The position numbers and the translations under genes were made by a program. Under the pieces are notes generated by a model. The model did not search any database. It was given only the letters and a program-made list of their open reading frames with translations, and was not told the DNA's origin. Below are positions 24,258 to 30,745 of a stretch of DNA of 32,007 nt, one piece after another; within the stretch, counting starts at the first letter, position 1; each line of letters opens with the position of its first letter. This DNA is from CAZUXY01 sp964624235 (GTDB taxonomy: Bacteria > Spirochaetota > UBA4802 > UBA5368): assembly GCA_964624235.1 (NCBI GenBank), contig CAZUXY010000052.1:1-32007 (forward strand), written 5' to 3'.

Positions 24258-24285
24258 TTGACAGTATGTTCCCGGAGGTTAGTAT
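24258..24285 (+). promoter_or_regulatory. Possible promoter of the dnaC-like/folK/panB operon
   Basis: A perfect TTGACA (24258-24263) is followed after 16 bp by TAGTAT (24280-24285, 4 of 6 to TATAAT). It begins 17 bp after the metE stop and about 190 nt before the first gene of the operon. Confidence 0.4.
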
Positions 24286-24472
24286 TTCCAGCGTTCCCTG
24301 CCCCTCCGATGTCGCGCCTTTAGAAACAGGTTTGGTATCGGGTACAGCATGCGCCCCCGGACGGGAACATGCGTTGTCCCGTTACCGGATGTTTAAAAAC
24401 CTGGAGAACGTGATCTTGCGGCAGGCCCGCTGCGGGCATGCGATTTCCTGATTATACCGAAAGAGAATACCC

Positions 24473-25294
24473 ATGACACTGAACAAAACGAATACTAAAA
24501 CGGCTGAGAAAGAGCAGTACTGTTCTTTCTGCGATCACACCGGCATCGTACGGAACCCGTATTTCAAGGAGATGGGGGAGGTGCCCCTGTCGCCCTGTCC
24601 CAAGTGCGTGATGTCGCACTGCACCTGCGGCGGCGCCGCGCCCTATTTCTATTATGAGGACAATGAAATCCGCGATTGCCACTGCAGAGAGATCCGTATG
24701 AAGATCGACAGGATAAACGGCATATACAACCGTTCGGGTATAGAACGAAAATACCGGTGGCGTTTTTTCGATTCCTACGATTCGATAACCAGGATGTCTG
24801 AAGAGGCGAAAACCGCGGCCTACGACCTGGTAAAAAAATTTCCTAACGTGAACAAGGGGCTCTTCCTCTGGGGGAACCCCGGGACGGGGAAAACCCTGCT
24901 TTCGTCGATACTGCTGACCGAGACCATAATCCGCAACGCCGTCGAGGGCCGGTTCATTAAAATTTCCAGGACCTTTTTCAACCGGCTGCGGGAGACCTTC
25001 AATGAGGGGTCTGAAACGTACGGGGACGCGGGGAGGATACTCCATGAGCTTGAAGATGTGGATGTGCTGGTGATCGACGACTTCGGCGTTCAAAGGGACT
25101 CCCCCTGGGAAGTTGAGACCCTCTACAACCTGGTGGACGCCCGCTACGAAGCGGAAAAATTCACCATCTTCACCTCCAACACCGACCCTTTCAAAACCCT
25201 TAAAGACCTTTCCGGGGGGAGGATACTCTCGCGCATAAAGGAGATGTGCACCATAATGGAGATTTCGGGACCGGACTACAGGGACAGGCTGTGA
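24473..25294 (+). CDS. DnaC/IstB-like AAA+ ATPase with N-terminal Cys-rich domain
   Basis: This 273-residue protein has a Cys-rich N-terminus (C17, C20, C42, C45, C50, C52, C69, C71) in C-x-x-C, C-x-x-C and C-x-C pairs, which suggests one or two zinc sites. The AAA+ domain spans residues about 105-270: Walker A G134-N-P-G-T-G-K-T141, Walker B V-L-V-I-D202-D-F, sensor 1 T-S-N236, and the DnaC-type G-G-R-I-L-S-R-I-K near 248-256. It resembles DnaC helicase loaders and IstB more than other AAA+ proteins. No transposase lies beside it, so a housekeeping replication or repair role is more likely than an insertion sequence. folK follows after 1 bp, and the operon likely also includes panB. Confidence 0.85.
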   Translation: MTLNKTNTKTAEKEQYCSFCDHTGIVRNPYFKEMGEVPLSPCPKCVMSHCTCGGAAPYFYYEDNEIRDCHCREIRMKIDRINGIYNRSGIERKYRWRFFDSYDSITRMSEEAKTAAYDLVKKFPNVNKGLFLWGNPGTGKTLLSSILLTETIIRNAVEGRFIKISRTFFNRLRETFNEGSETYGDAGRILHELEDVDVLVIDDFGVQRDSPWEVETLYNLVDARYEAEKFTIFTSNTDPFKTLKDLSGGRILSRIKEMCTIMEISGPDYRDRL

Positions 25295-25295
25295 G

Positions 25296-25766
25296 GTGAA
25301 GCGGGTATATATAGGGCTTGGATCAAACCTGGGGGATCGTGCGGCGAACCTCGAAAAGGCGGTGGAGCTGATCTCCGCCGGGGCAGGCGTCGTTCTGAGA
25401 GCGAAAAGCGGCGTGGAGGAAACGGACCCCGTGGACTATCTGGAACAGCCCGGTTTCCTGAACCAGGTGGTCTGCGTTGAAACGGCGCTGGAGCCGTATG
25501 ATCTGCTCGCGCTGCTGCATGAAGTCGAAAATTCACTGGGAAGGTCACGGGGAATCCCCAAGGGCCCCCGGACCATGGACTGCGATATACTGTTATACGG
25601 GGACGAGATCATCGACAGTGCAACGCTTACCGTCCCACATCCCGGAATAACCGGGAGATGGTTTGTGATGAAACACCTGCTGGAAATCGATCCGGATCTG
25701 GTGAATCCGGCGACTAAAATCCCCTACCGGGAGGTATTCCATGAAAAGAATAAAAAACATCAATGA
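25296..25766 (+). CDS. folK: 2-amino-4-hydroxy-6-hydroxymethyldihydropteridine pyrophosphokinase
   Basis: This 156-residue HPPK transfers pyrophosphate from ATP to 6-hydroxymethyl-7,8-dihydropterin in folate synthesis. It starts V-Y-I-G-L-G-S-N-L-G-D-R and has the P-G-F-L-N-Q-V substrate region. The signature G-P-R-T-M-D-C-D-I-L-L-Y-G follows, with metal-binding D95 and D97, and then the closing V-P-H-P. The length is normal. The start is GTG, 1 bp after the stop of the DnaC-like gene, and the 3' end overlaps panB by 26 bp. Folate and pantothenate genes sit together here because the PanB reaction uses methylene-tetrahydrofolate. Confidence 0.96.
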   Translation: MKRVYIGLGSNLGDRAANLEKAVELISAGAGVVLRAKSGVEETDPVDYLEQPGFLNQVVCVETALEPYDLLALLHEVENSLGRSRGIPKGPRTMDCDILLYGDEIIDSATLTVPHPGITGRWFVMKHLLEIDPDLVNPATKIPYREVFHEKNKKHQ

Positions 25767-26544
25767 CTTCGCTAAAGCCAAGGCGGAAAAGGCTCCTGTT
25801 TCCGTGGTAACCTGCTATGATTTTGCCTTCGCCAGGATCATCGAACAGACTGAAATTGACGCCGTCCTGGTGGGCGACTCGGTGGGCATGGCTTTCGGCG
25901 GCCTGAACACCACGCTGCCGGTCACGCTGGACCAGATGATTTACCATGCCTCCATTGTGCGCAGGGGGGCCCCCGACGCGTTCATTATTTGCGACCTGCC
26001 CTTCATGAGTTATCATGTTTCAATCGAAGACACCCTGCGCAATTGCGGGCGCATCATGAAAGAGACAGGGGCCAATGCGGTAAAGCTCGAAGGGGGAAGG
26101 GATTTTTCACGAACGGTCGAGGCGCTGGTGGCCGCATCCATCCCCGTGATGGGACACCTGGGCCTCACCCCCCAGTCGGTGCACAAGCTGGGCGGGTATA
26201 CCGTGCAGGGCCGTGACGATGAAAAAAGGCGCGTGATGATCGAGGACGCGAAGCTGTTGGAGAAGGCGGGGGCTTTTTCGATAGTGCTGGAAATGGTGCC
26301 CGAGGGGCTCGCGAAGGAAATTTCCGAAAGCCTCGCGATACCCACCATCGGGATCGGGGCGGGAAAATACTGCGACGGACAGGTACTGGTTATTAATGAC
26401 CTGCTGGGCATGGACGAGCGCTTCAACCCGAAATTTTTAAAGAAATACGCGAACCTCAGCCGGGTGGTGAAGAAAGCGCTTAAACAGTATAATCTGGAAG
26501 TGAAGGAGCGCAAGTACCCTGATGAGGAGCACAGTTTCCATTAG
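25741..26544 (+). CDS. panB: 3-methyl-2-oxobutanoate hydroxymethyltransferase
   Basis: This 267-residue enzyme converts alpha-ketoisovalerate to ketopantoate with 5,10-methylene-tetrahydrofolate, the first committed step of pantothenate synthesis. Metal ligands are D46 (L-V-G-D-S-V-G-M), D85 (C-D-L-P-F-M-S-Y) and E117 (K-L-E-G-G). The catalytic Glu is E184 in V-L-E-M-V-P. H-L-G-L-T-P-Q-S and I-G-I-G-A-G are also present. The start lies inside folK, with GGGAGG about 7 nt upstream. panC and panE are not in the window; the PanP-like gene 18 kb away may supply beta-alanine. A short hairpin (26556-26569) without a T-tract follows the stop. Confidence 0.97.
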   Translation: MKRIKNINDFAKAKAEKAPVSVVTCYDFAFARIIEQTEIDAVLVGDSVGMAFGGLNTTLPVTLDQMIYHASIVRRGAPDAFIICDLPFMSYHVSIEDTLRNCGRIMKETGANAVKLEGGRDFSRTVEALVAASIPVMGHLGLTPQSVHKLGGYTVQGRDDEKRRVMIEDAKLLEKAGAFSIVLEMVPEGLAKEISESLAIPTIGIGAGKYCDGQVLVINDLLGMDERFNPKFLKKYANLSRVVKKALKQYNLEVKERKYPDEEHSFH

Positions 26545-26576
26545 GAGAAGCCGGTCCGCCCCGTGGCGGTGCACGG

Positions 26577-27077
26577 TTACGGGTTCCTGAGGTTCATTCG
26601 CTCGATAAGGGAATCCAGCGAAAGAACATGCCGCCGGGCCCTGAACACCAGGAACAGCAGAAGAAAGAACGCTATATCCCTGCCGATAAGTCCGATACTT
26701 ATCGTTTCGCTGAATCCGAACCTGCCCAGCTCGAAACATCCGCAATCGAAAGTGTTGCCCCTTATTACATTAATGGATATGGCGATTATGAACACCGCCA
26801 TGAGCCCCATGGTCAGGAAAGAAGACGAGCGGACCCTGAAACCCAGAACTAGCAGCAGTCCCAGGATCATCTCCAGGCTCGGCAGTACTATGGCGGCATA
26901 AGGAACCAGTGCGCGGTGCAGAATGCCGTAATTGCCGATTACTCCGGCGAACTGTACCGGTTCCATGATCTTGAACGCCGATGAATACAGAAACAGCATT
27001 CCCATAAATATCCTCACCGCGGTCGTGGCGTAGTTGCCGTAGGCAATGTCCTGAAGCCTGTTTTTCAGTGTGCTCAT
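26577..27077 (-). CDS. MauE/DoxX-family membrane protein
   Basis: This 166-residue integral membrane protein has about four hydrophobic helices (roughly residues 18-37, 56-80, 84-106 and 126-146). The first contains R-I-F-M-G-M-L-F-L-Y-S-S-A-F-K-I, the DoxX/MauE lead motif. A C-G-C motif (F-D-C-G-C-F) sits in the loop between helices 3 and 4, as in MauE-type members linked to disulfide or other redox work. The start overlaps the rhodanese stop by 4 bp (ATGA), so the two are translationally coupled. With the rhodanese and the UshA-like protein it suggests a redox or sulfur-handling function at the membrane. The exact substrate is unknown. Confidence 0.85.
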   Translation of the reverse strand: MSTLKNRLQDIAYGNYATTAVRIFMGMLFLYSSAFKIMEPVQFAGVIGNYGILHRALVPYAAIVLPSLEMILGLLLVLGFRVRSSSFLTMGLMAVFIIAISINVIRGNTFDCGCFELGRFGFSETISIGLIGRDIAFFLLLFLVFRARRHVLSLDSLIERMNLRNP

Positions 27078-27580
27078 TTATCTTTCCCTTTAACCACGCC
27101 CTCGTCCACGGGGTAACCGGAACCGATCCATTCCGGGTACCCGCCGGTTATGATATACAGGTGACGCTGATACCCCATGCCGAAAAGCCTCCGCGCCAGC
27201 ACCTCTGAACTGCTGCAGTTATCCCCGTCGCAATACAGGACCAGTTCTACAGGACCTCCGAGTTTTTTAAAATGATCCCGGACCTTCGACATCGAAATCG
27301 ATTCGGGATGGGCGGGAATATTCAGGGCGCCGGGGATATGACCGGCGGCGTATTCCTGAGCGGAGCGGGTGTCGATGAAAACCCCCTTCTCGCTGTCGAG
27401 CTTCAGCCTGGCCTCCTCCGCCGAGATGAACACGACCTTCCGCAGTGAACGTTGTTCCTTGCTGATCGGTTCGTATCCCCGCGGGTGTACCAGGTTGATA
27501 CAGAACCCCGTCAGAACCGCCGCCGCAATAATAATGACGGTTTCCCTAACAAGGGTCTTCATTGCGTGCTGGCTGGTCAT
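27074..27580 (-). CDS. Membrane-anchored rhodanese-domain protein
   Basis: This 168-residue protein has an N-terminal membrane segment at about 13-31 (T-V-I-I-I-A-A-A-V-L-T-G-F) followed by a single rhodanese domain at about 50-158. The domain shows V-F-I-D-T-R-S-A-Q-E-Y-A-A-G-H-I-P-G-A-L-N-I, the active-site Cys C117 in Y-C-D-G-D-N-C-S-S-S, and G-G-Y-P-E-W near the end. Rhodaneses carry persulfide sulfur on this Cys. The loop holds a second Cys (C122), which could form a disulfide. The domain probably faces the periplasm. It begins 1 bp after the UshA-like stop and overlaps the MauE-like gene by 4 bp. Confidence 0.92.
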   Translation of the reverse strand: MTSQHAMKTLVRETVIIIAAAVLTGFCINLVHPRGYEPISKEQRSLRKVVFISAEEARLKLDSEKGVFIDTRSAQEYAAGHIPGALNIPAHPESISMSKVRDHFKKLGGPVELVLYCDGDNCSSSEVLARRLFGMGYQRHLYIITGGYPEWIGSGYPVDEGVVKGKDK

Positions 27581-27581
27581 G

Positions 27582-28511
27582 TCAGAATTTCAAATCCTTG
27601 TATTTTTTGCCTGTTTCTTTTTTATAGTCGTTGATGAACTTTCGTATCACCGGATCGTCAGGCGGCCGGAATTCATCGGGTCTTCGGAAGCTGTTTTTAT
27701 ATGAAATGATTTTACCGTTTTTTATGGTCATCTTCAGTATTCCGATGTGGGCGCCGTTGCTTCCCGCCTGCACGATAAGGGCCCTGTTCCCCCTTACGGG
27801 TTTGTTTATCAGGGTCTGCGTATGCCCCCCCACGATAACCTCCACTCCGGCAATCTCCTTTTCGAGGGCAATGTCGTTTTCGAAACCGGAATGGGAAAGA
27901 AGCAGGATTACGTCGGCGCCGATGCTTTTCAGTTGTTCCACGTCTTTGCGTATTTCAGCGGCCTGGTTAAGCACCTTGAAATTTTCCGCAACGCTTTTGG
28001 GATAAAAACGAAAAGCGGAAGGGGCTATGGTGCCGATTATGCCCACGGTAAGCCCGCCCCGTCTTATGACCACGTGCCGTCCCATGCCGCCTCGTGTCGG
28101 CCGGCCCCCCGTTATGATGATATTATTGACTATCAGGGGGAGTCCGCGGGAATTCAGCACCAGTTCCCCGAGGGAGTTGAATTCCTGATCACCGGGGACG
28201 ATGGCATCGTATCCCATATGCCTGTATGAAAAGAGCAGGTATTTGGCCAGCAGGGGGTCTTTCTCGTACGGAAAGAAATCGCCGGTTTCCACCAGTATGA
28301 CATTCGGAAGTTCACGCCGGATTTTTTTCAGCTCGGCCGCCCTCTTTACCAGGCCCCCGTTGGGGTTCTCCCCGCAGTGACAGTAATCTATGTTTCCATT
28401 AAGGGAATTGGTGTACACCAGGGTTATGGATCCCTCACCTGCGTACACCAGACTGCACGAGAGCACCATGATACCGGTAAGAATTAATACGTTGAAGCGG
28501 CGCATGATCAC
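27582..28511 (-). CDS. UshA-like metallophosphoesterase-fold protein with CHC motif
   Basis: This 309-residue exported protein starts at GTG 28511 (GTGA overlap with the HD-GYP stop) or ATG 28505. The signal peptide has a possible lipobox V-L-S-C but could also be cut after V-Y-A. The fold is that of the UshA/5'-nucleotidase catalytic domain only. Family motif T-N-D-x-H-G is T-N-S-L-N-G here, G-N-H-E-F is G-D-Q-E-F, while L-L-S-H-S-G and G-G-H-T-Q-T are kept. Thus several metal ligands are replaced and phosphatase activity is doubtful. Just after the first motif lies C44-H-C46-G. This matches my memory of UshA-like (seleno)proteins in which the equivalent Cys may be selenocysteine and which occur with rhodanese and MauE/DoxX genes. 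Confidence 0.85.
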   Translation of the reverse strand: MIMRRFNVLILTGIMVLSCSLVYAGEGSITLVYTNSLNGNIDYCHCGENPNGGLVKRAAELKKIRRELPNVILVETGDFFPYEKDPLLAKYLLFSYRHMGYDAIVPGDQEFNSLGELVLNSRGLPLIVNNIIITGGRPTRGGMGRHVVIRRGGLTVGIIGTIAPSAFRFYPKSVAENFKVLNQAAEIRKDVEQLKSIGADVILLLSHSGFENDIALEKEIAGVEVIVGGHTQTLINKPVRGNRALIVQAGSNGAHIGILKMTIKNGKIISYKNSFRRPDEFRPPDDPVIRKFINDYKKETGKKYKDLKF

Positions 28512-30556
28512 GTCTTGACCTGTATCATCTTGAATGAGTCTTTATCGATTTTCTCATAAATACGGCGGTTTATGAACAGATCAACAAGGTTGGTGTCCAG
28601 CTTTTGGTGACGGGCTTCGTCCTTCAGGATTTCCAGTGTTTTGGAAAGGGGGACCGCCTTTTTGTAAGGGCGATCTGTTGCAGCCAGTGCGTCATAAATA
28701 TCGGCCAGCGCCATCATGCGCGCCTGCAGCGGAATGTCGTCCTCGCCCTTGAGTCTGGAGGGGTACCCTGATCCGTCGAGCTTTTCGTGGTGCTTGAGGG
28801 CGATCTCAGGGATGTTTTTGTATTCCGGAGGCCATGGTATCCTGCTCACGAAATTATAGGTGTGCACCACGTGGCTTTCGATTTCTTCCCGTTCATGGGG
28901 GTTGAGGCTCCCCCTCTTGATCTGGAGGTTGATTTTTTCATCTTCGGTGAGTACCGGCAGTTTTCTCCCTTCCAGATCGAAGCATTCCGTGTCGGCGACT
29001 TTTTCGATAATTTCCTGTATCGTTTTTTCGGGATCGTTGTCGGTAACCGTAGGTTCGTTCAACTGGGCCAGCCGCTCCTTGATGTCCCGTATTCTTTCAA
29101 GGGTGCTGTTCCTGTCTTTCTGCAGGCCGCCCAGGGAAGCCGAGATATCGGCGCCGTTGAGCGAAGATTCGAGCAGCTGTTTTTCCTTTATGCTGAACCG
29201 CATTTCGGTGCAACGGTACAGGTAATCGATCTTCAGCATCAGGTTGTCGAAGTCCCGCGGGAAAAGTTTCTTCGATTTTTGAAATATGGCGAGGTCGATG
29301 TATACCTTGCCGAAATCATGAAGCAACGCGGCGAACTCCAGCTCTTTAATGGCCGTGTCGCTGAAGGATATGTCCCTGAAGAATCCGTCGTTCTCATCGT
29401 TGATGGCATACGCCATTTCCTTGCAGATCTCAGCCACGCGAAAGGAATGACCCGATGTCGCTATGTCGCGCGATTCAATCGCGGTAACCGACGCCTTTAC
29501 GAATTCCTCAAACTGGTTCTGGATCTGTTTTATCATGCGGTTGTTCTCGATGGCGATCGCCGCCTGTCCCGCCACCGCTTCCATGAGGGTTTCATAGCGT
29601 TTTTCAAAGGGTACCACTTTATGTTCGAAGTCTTCCGGCGTGGAGAGCACGATTTCAAAGGCTTCATTTCCGGTGCTCCTGTTGTTGCCCGCCGGGTCTT
29701 CCTTGCTGTTGATCAGCTGGATCACGCCGATGATTTCATCGATGTGATTCTTCATCGGCACCACGAGCATGGACCTGGACCTATAGTTATGGGTTTTGTC
29801 GAAGGACGAGTTGAATGCCACAGGGTCTCCTTTCGAAAGCAGGTAGACGTCCGGAATGTTGAGTACTTTTCCCGTCACCGCCACGTATCCCGCGATGGAC
29901 TTGGTGTTGAGATCCAGCACGAATTCTTCATAGGGAAGTTCTTTTGAGAAGGTATGTGAATACTTGAACCTGAGGAACTTCTTTCCTTTTTCTCCCTGCT
30001 CGACGATAAAAATGCTCCCCGCGTCCGCACCGGTTATTTTCTTGCTGAGCATTAAAATCATCCTGAAGAGTTTGTCGGGGTCTTTCTCTATGGAAAGCGC
30101 TCTCCCGATGCTGATCAGGTCTTCCTGGTCGGTTTTCATGTCCAGCATCAACTCAAGATTCTCTTTTTTCTCCCTGCTGGCGATGCATTGCTCGTCCAGG
30201 CATGCCCCGGCTTTGAGAACATGGAAAAGGAATTCAGCCTGCGTATAACCGGCGGAACTGACGTGCTGTATATACCTGATGTTTTCATGGTTCAGCCTTT
30301 TCGCGTCAAGGTCCTGTCCGACCAGACACATCGAGAAAAAGAAGTCCGGACCATCCGCGTGCTGAAGACTTGATTGTGTTTGTTCCATTTCATCGGCAAG
30401 GATGAAAAAAACCAGTCCCAGCAGTCCCGGGTTTTCCCTGGCGATAGTTCCGATAACGCCGGCGATGTCCGCCGTTTCGATGACAGGGTAGGGTGGCTTT
30501 CCGCCGATAGCGACTTTCTCTTTCGCACCGGCTGAAATTATTATTAACTTATTCAT
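28508..30556 (-). CDS. GAF and HD-GYP domain protein (cyclic-di-GMP phosphodiesterase-like)
   Basis: This is a 682-residue cytoplasmic signalling protein. Residues 1-125 look like a receiver-type fold (L-I-I-I-S, G-L-V-F-F-I-L, F-L-F-H-V-L-K-A-G-A) without a clear phospho-acceptor. Residues about 145-340 form a GAF sensor domain (G-A-D-A-G-S-I-F, S-I-A-G-Y-V-A, S-M-L-V-V-P). The HD-GYP domain has H413-D414-F-G-K and H589-H-E-K-L-D-G-S-G-Y-P599, followed by A-L-A-D-I-Y-D-A-L-A-A-T-D-R-P-Y. The key residues for cyclic-di-GMP hydrolysis are present. Between the two motifs there are about 175 residues rather than the usual 60-70, so roughly 110 residues, partly coiled-coil, are inserted. It heads the UshA-like/rhodanese/MauE operon with a 4-bp overlap. 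Confidence 0.92.
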   Translation of the reverse strand: MNKLIIISAGAKEKVAIGGKPPYPVIETADIAGVIGTIARENPGLLGLVFFILADEMEQTQSSLQHADGPDFFFSMCLVGQDLDAKRLNHENIRYIQHVSSAGYTQAEFLFHVLKAGACLDEQCIASREKKENLELMLDMKTDQEDLISIGRALSIEKDPDKLFRMILMLSKKITGADAGSIFIVEQGEKGKKFLRFKYSHTFSKELPYEEFVLDLNTKSIAGYVAVTGKVLNIPDVYLLSKGDPVAFNSSFDKTHNYRSRSMLVVPMKNHIDEIIGVIQLINSKEDPAGNNRSTGNEAFEIVLSTPEDFEHKVVPFEKRYETLMEAVAGQAAIAIENNRMIKQIQNQFEEFVKASVTAIESRDIATSGHSFRVAEICKEMAYAINDENDGFFRDISFSDTAIKELEFAALLHDFGKVYIDLAIFQKSKKLFPRDFDNLMLKIDYLYRCTEMRFSIKEKQLLESSLNGADISASLGGLQKDRNSTLERIRDIKERLAQLNEPTVTDNDPEKTIQEIIEKVADTECFDLEGRKLPVLTEDEKINLQIKRGSLNPHEREEIESHVVHTYNFVSRIPWPPEYKNIPEIALKHHEKLDGSGYPSRLKGEDDIPLQARMMALADIYDALAATDRPYKKAVPLSKTLEILKDEARHQKLDTNLVDLFINRRIYEKIDKDSFKMIQVKT

Positions 30557-30632
30557 GACTGGAATCCGGAGTTATCACGGCGTCTCTATTCCTGTTGAAC
30601 CATTATTTCGGCTGCCGCAGACGCCGCCACTC

Positions 30633-30660
30633 ATCATATAAACAGGCATGAGAGAGTAAA
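30633..30660 (-). promoter_or_regulatory. Possible promoter of the HD-GYP operon
   Basis: On the minus strand TTTACT (30655-30660, 4 of 6) and TATGAT (30633-30638, 5 of 6) are separated by 16 bp, about 77 nt before the HD-GYP ATG. Confidence 0.35.
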
Positions 30661-30684
30661 GCAAAATACAGAGCATCATGCGGG

Positions 30685-30703
30685 ATTTTTTAGCGTAAAA
30701 AAT
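30685..30703. repeat. AT-rich hairpin between glycosyltransferase and HD-GYP genes
   Basis: ATTTTTTA (30685-30692) and TAAAAAAT (30696-30703) form an 8-bp stem with a 3-nt loop. It lies about 43 bp after the glycosyltransferase stop and upstream of the HD-GYP promoter. It could act as a weak terminator or an upstream promoter element. Confidence 0.4.
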
Positions 30704-30745
30704 GGGGTTTTCTCCTTCGGTGGTATTGCTTTAACGCGGTACTTT

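Noticed and set aside
24254..24451. 65-codon ORF between metE and the DnaC-like gene
   Set aside because: No family resemblance and it overlaps the likely promoter of the next operon.
24473..25294. IstB subunit of an insertion sequence
   Set aside because: No IstA transposase or terminal repeats nearby, and the gene is coupled to folK.
26556..26569. CCGCC/GGCGG hairpin between the convergent panB and MauE-like genes
   Set aside because: Five-bp stem with no T-tract on either strand; too weak to call as a terminator.
28787..29947. 386-codon rightward ORF opposite the HD-GYP gene
   Set aside because: Antisense shadow of a well-supported gene with conserved motifs; no independent evidence.
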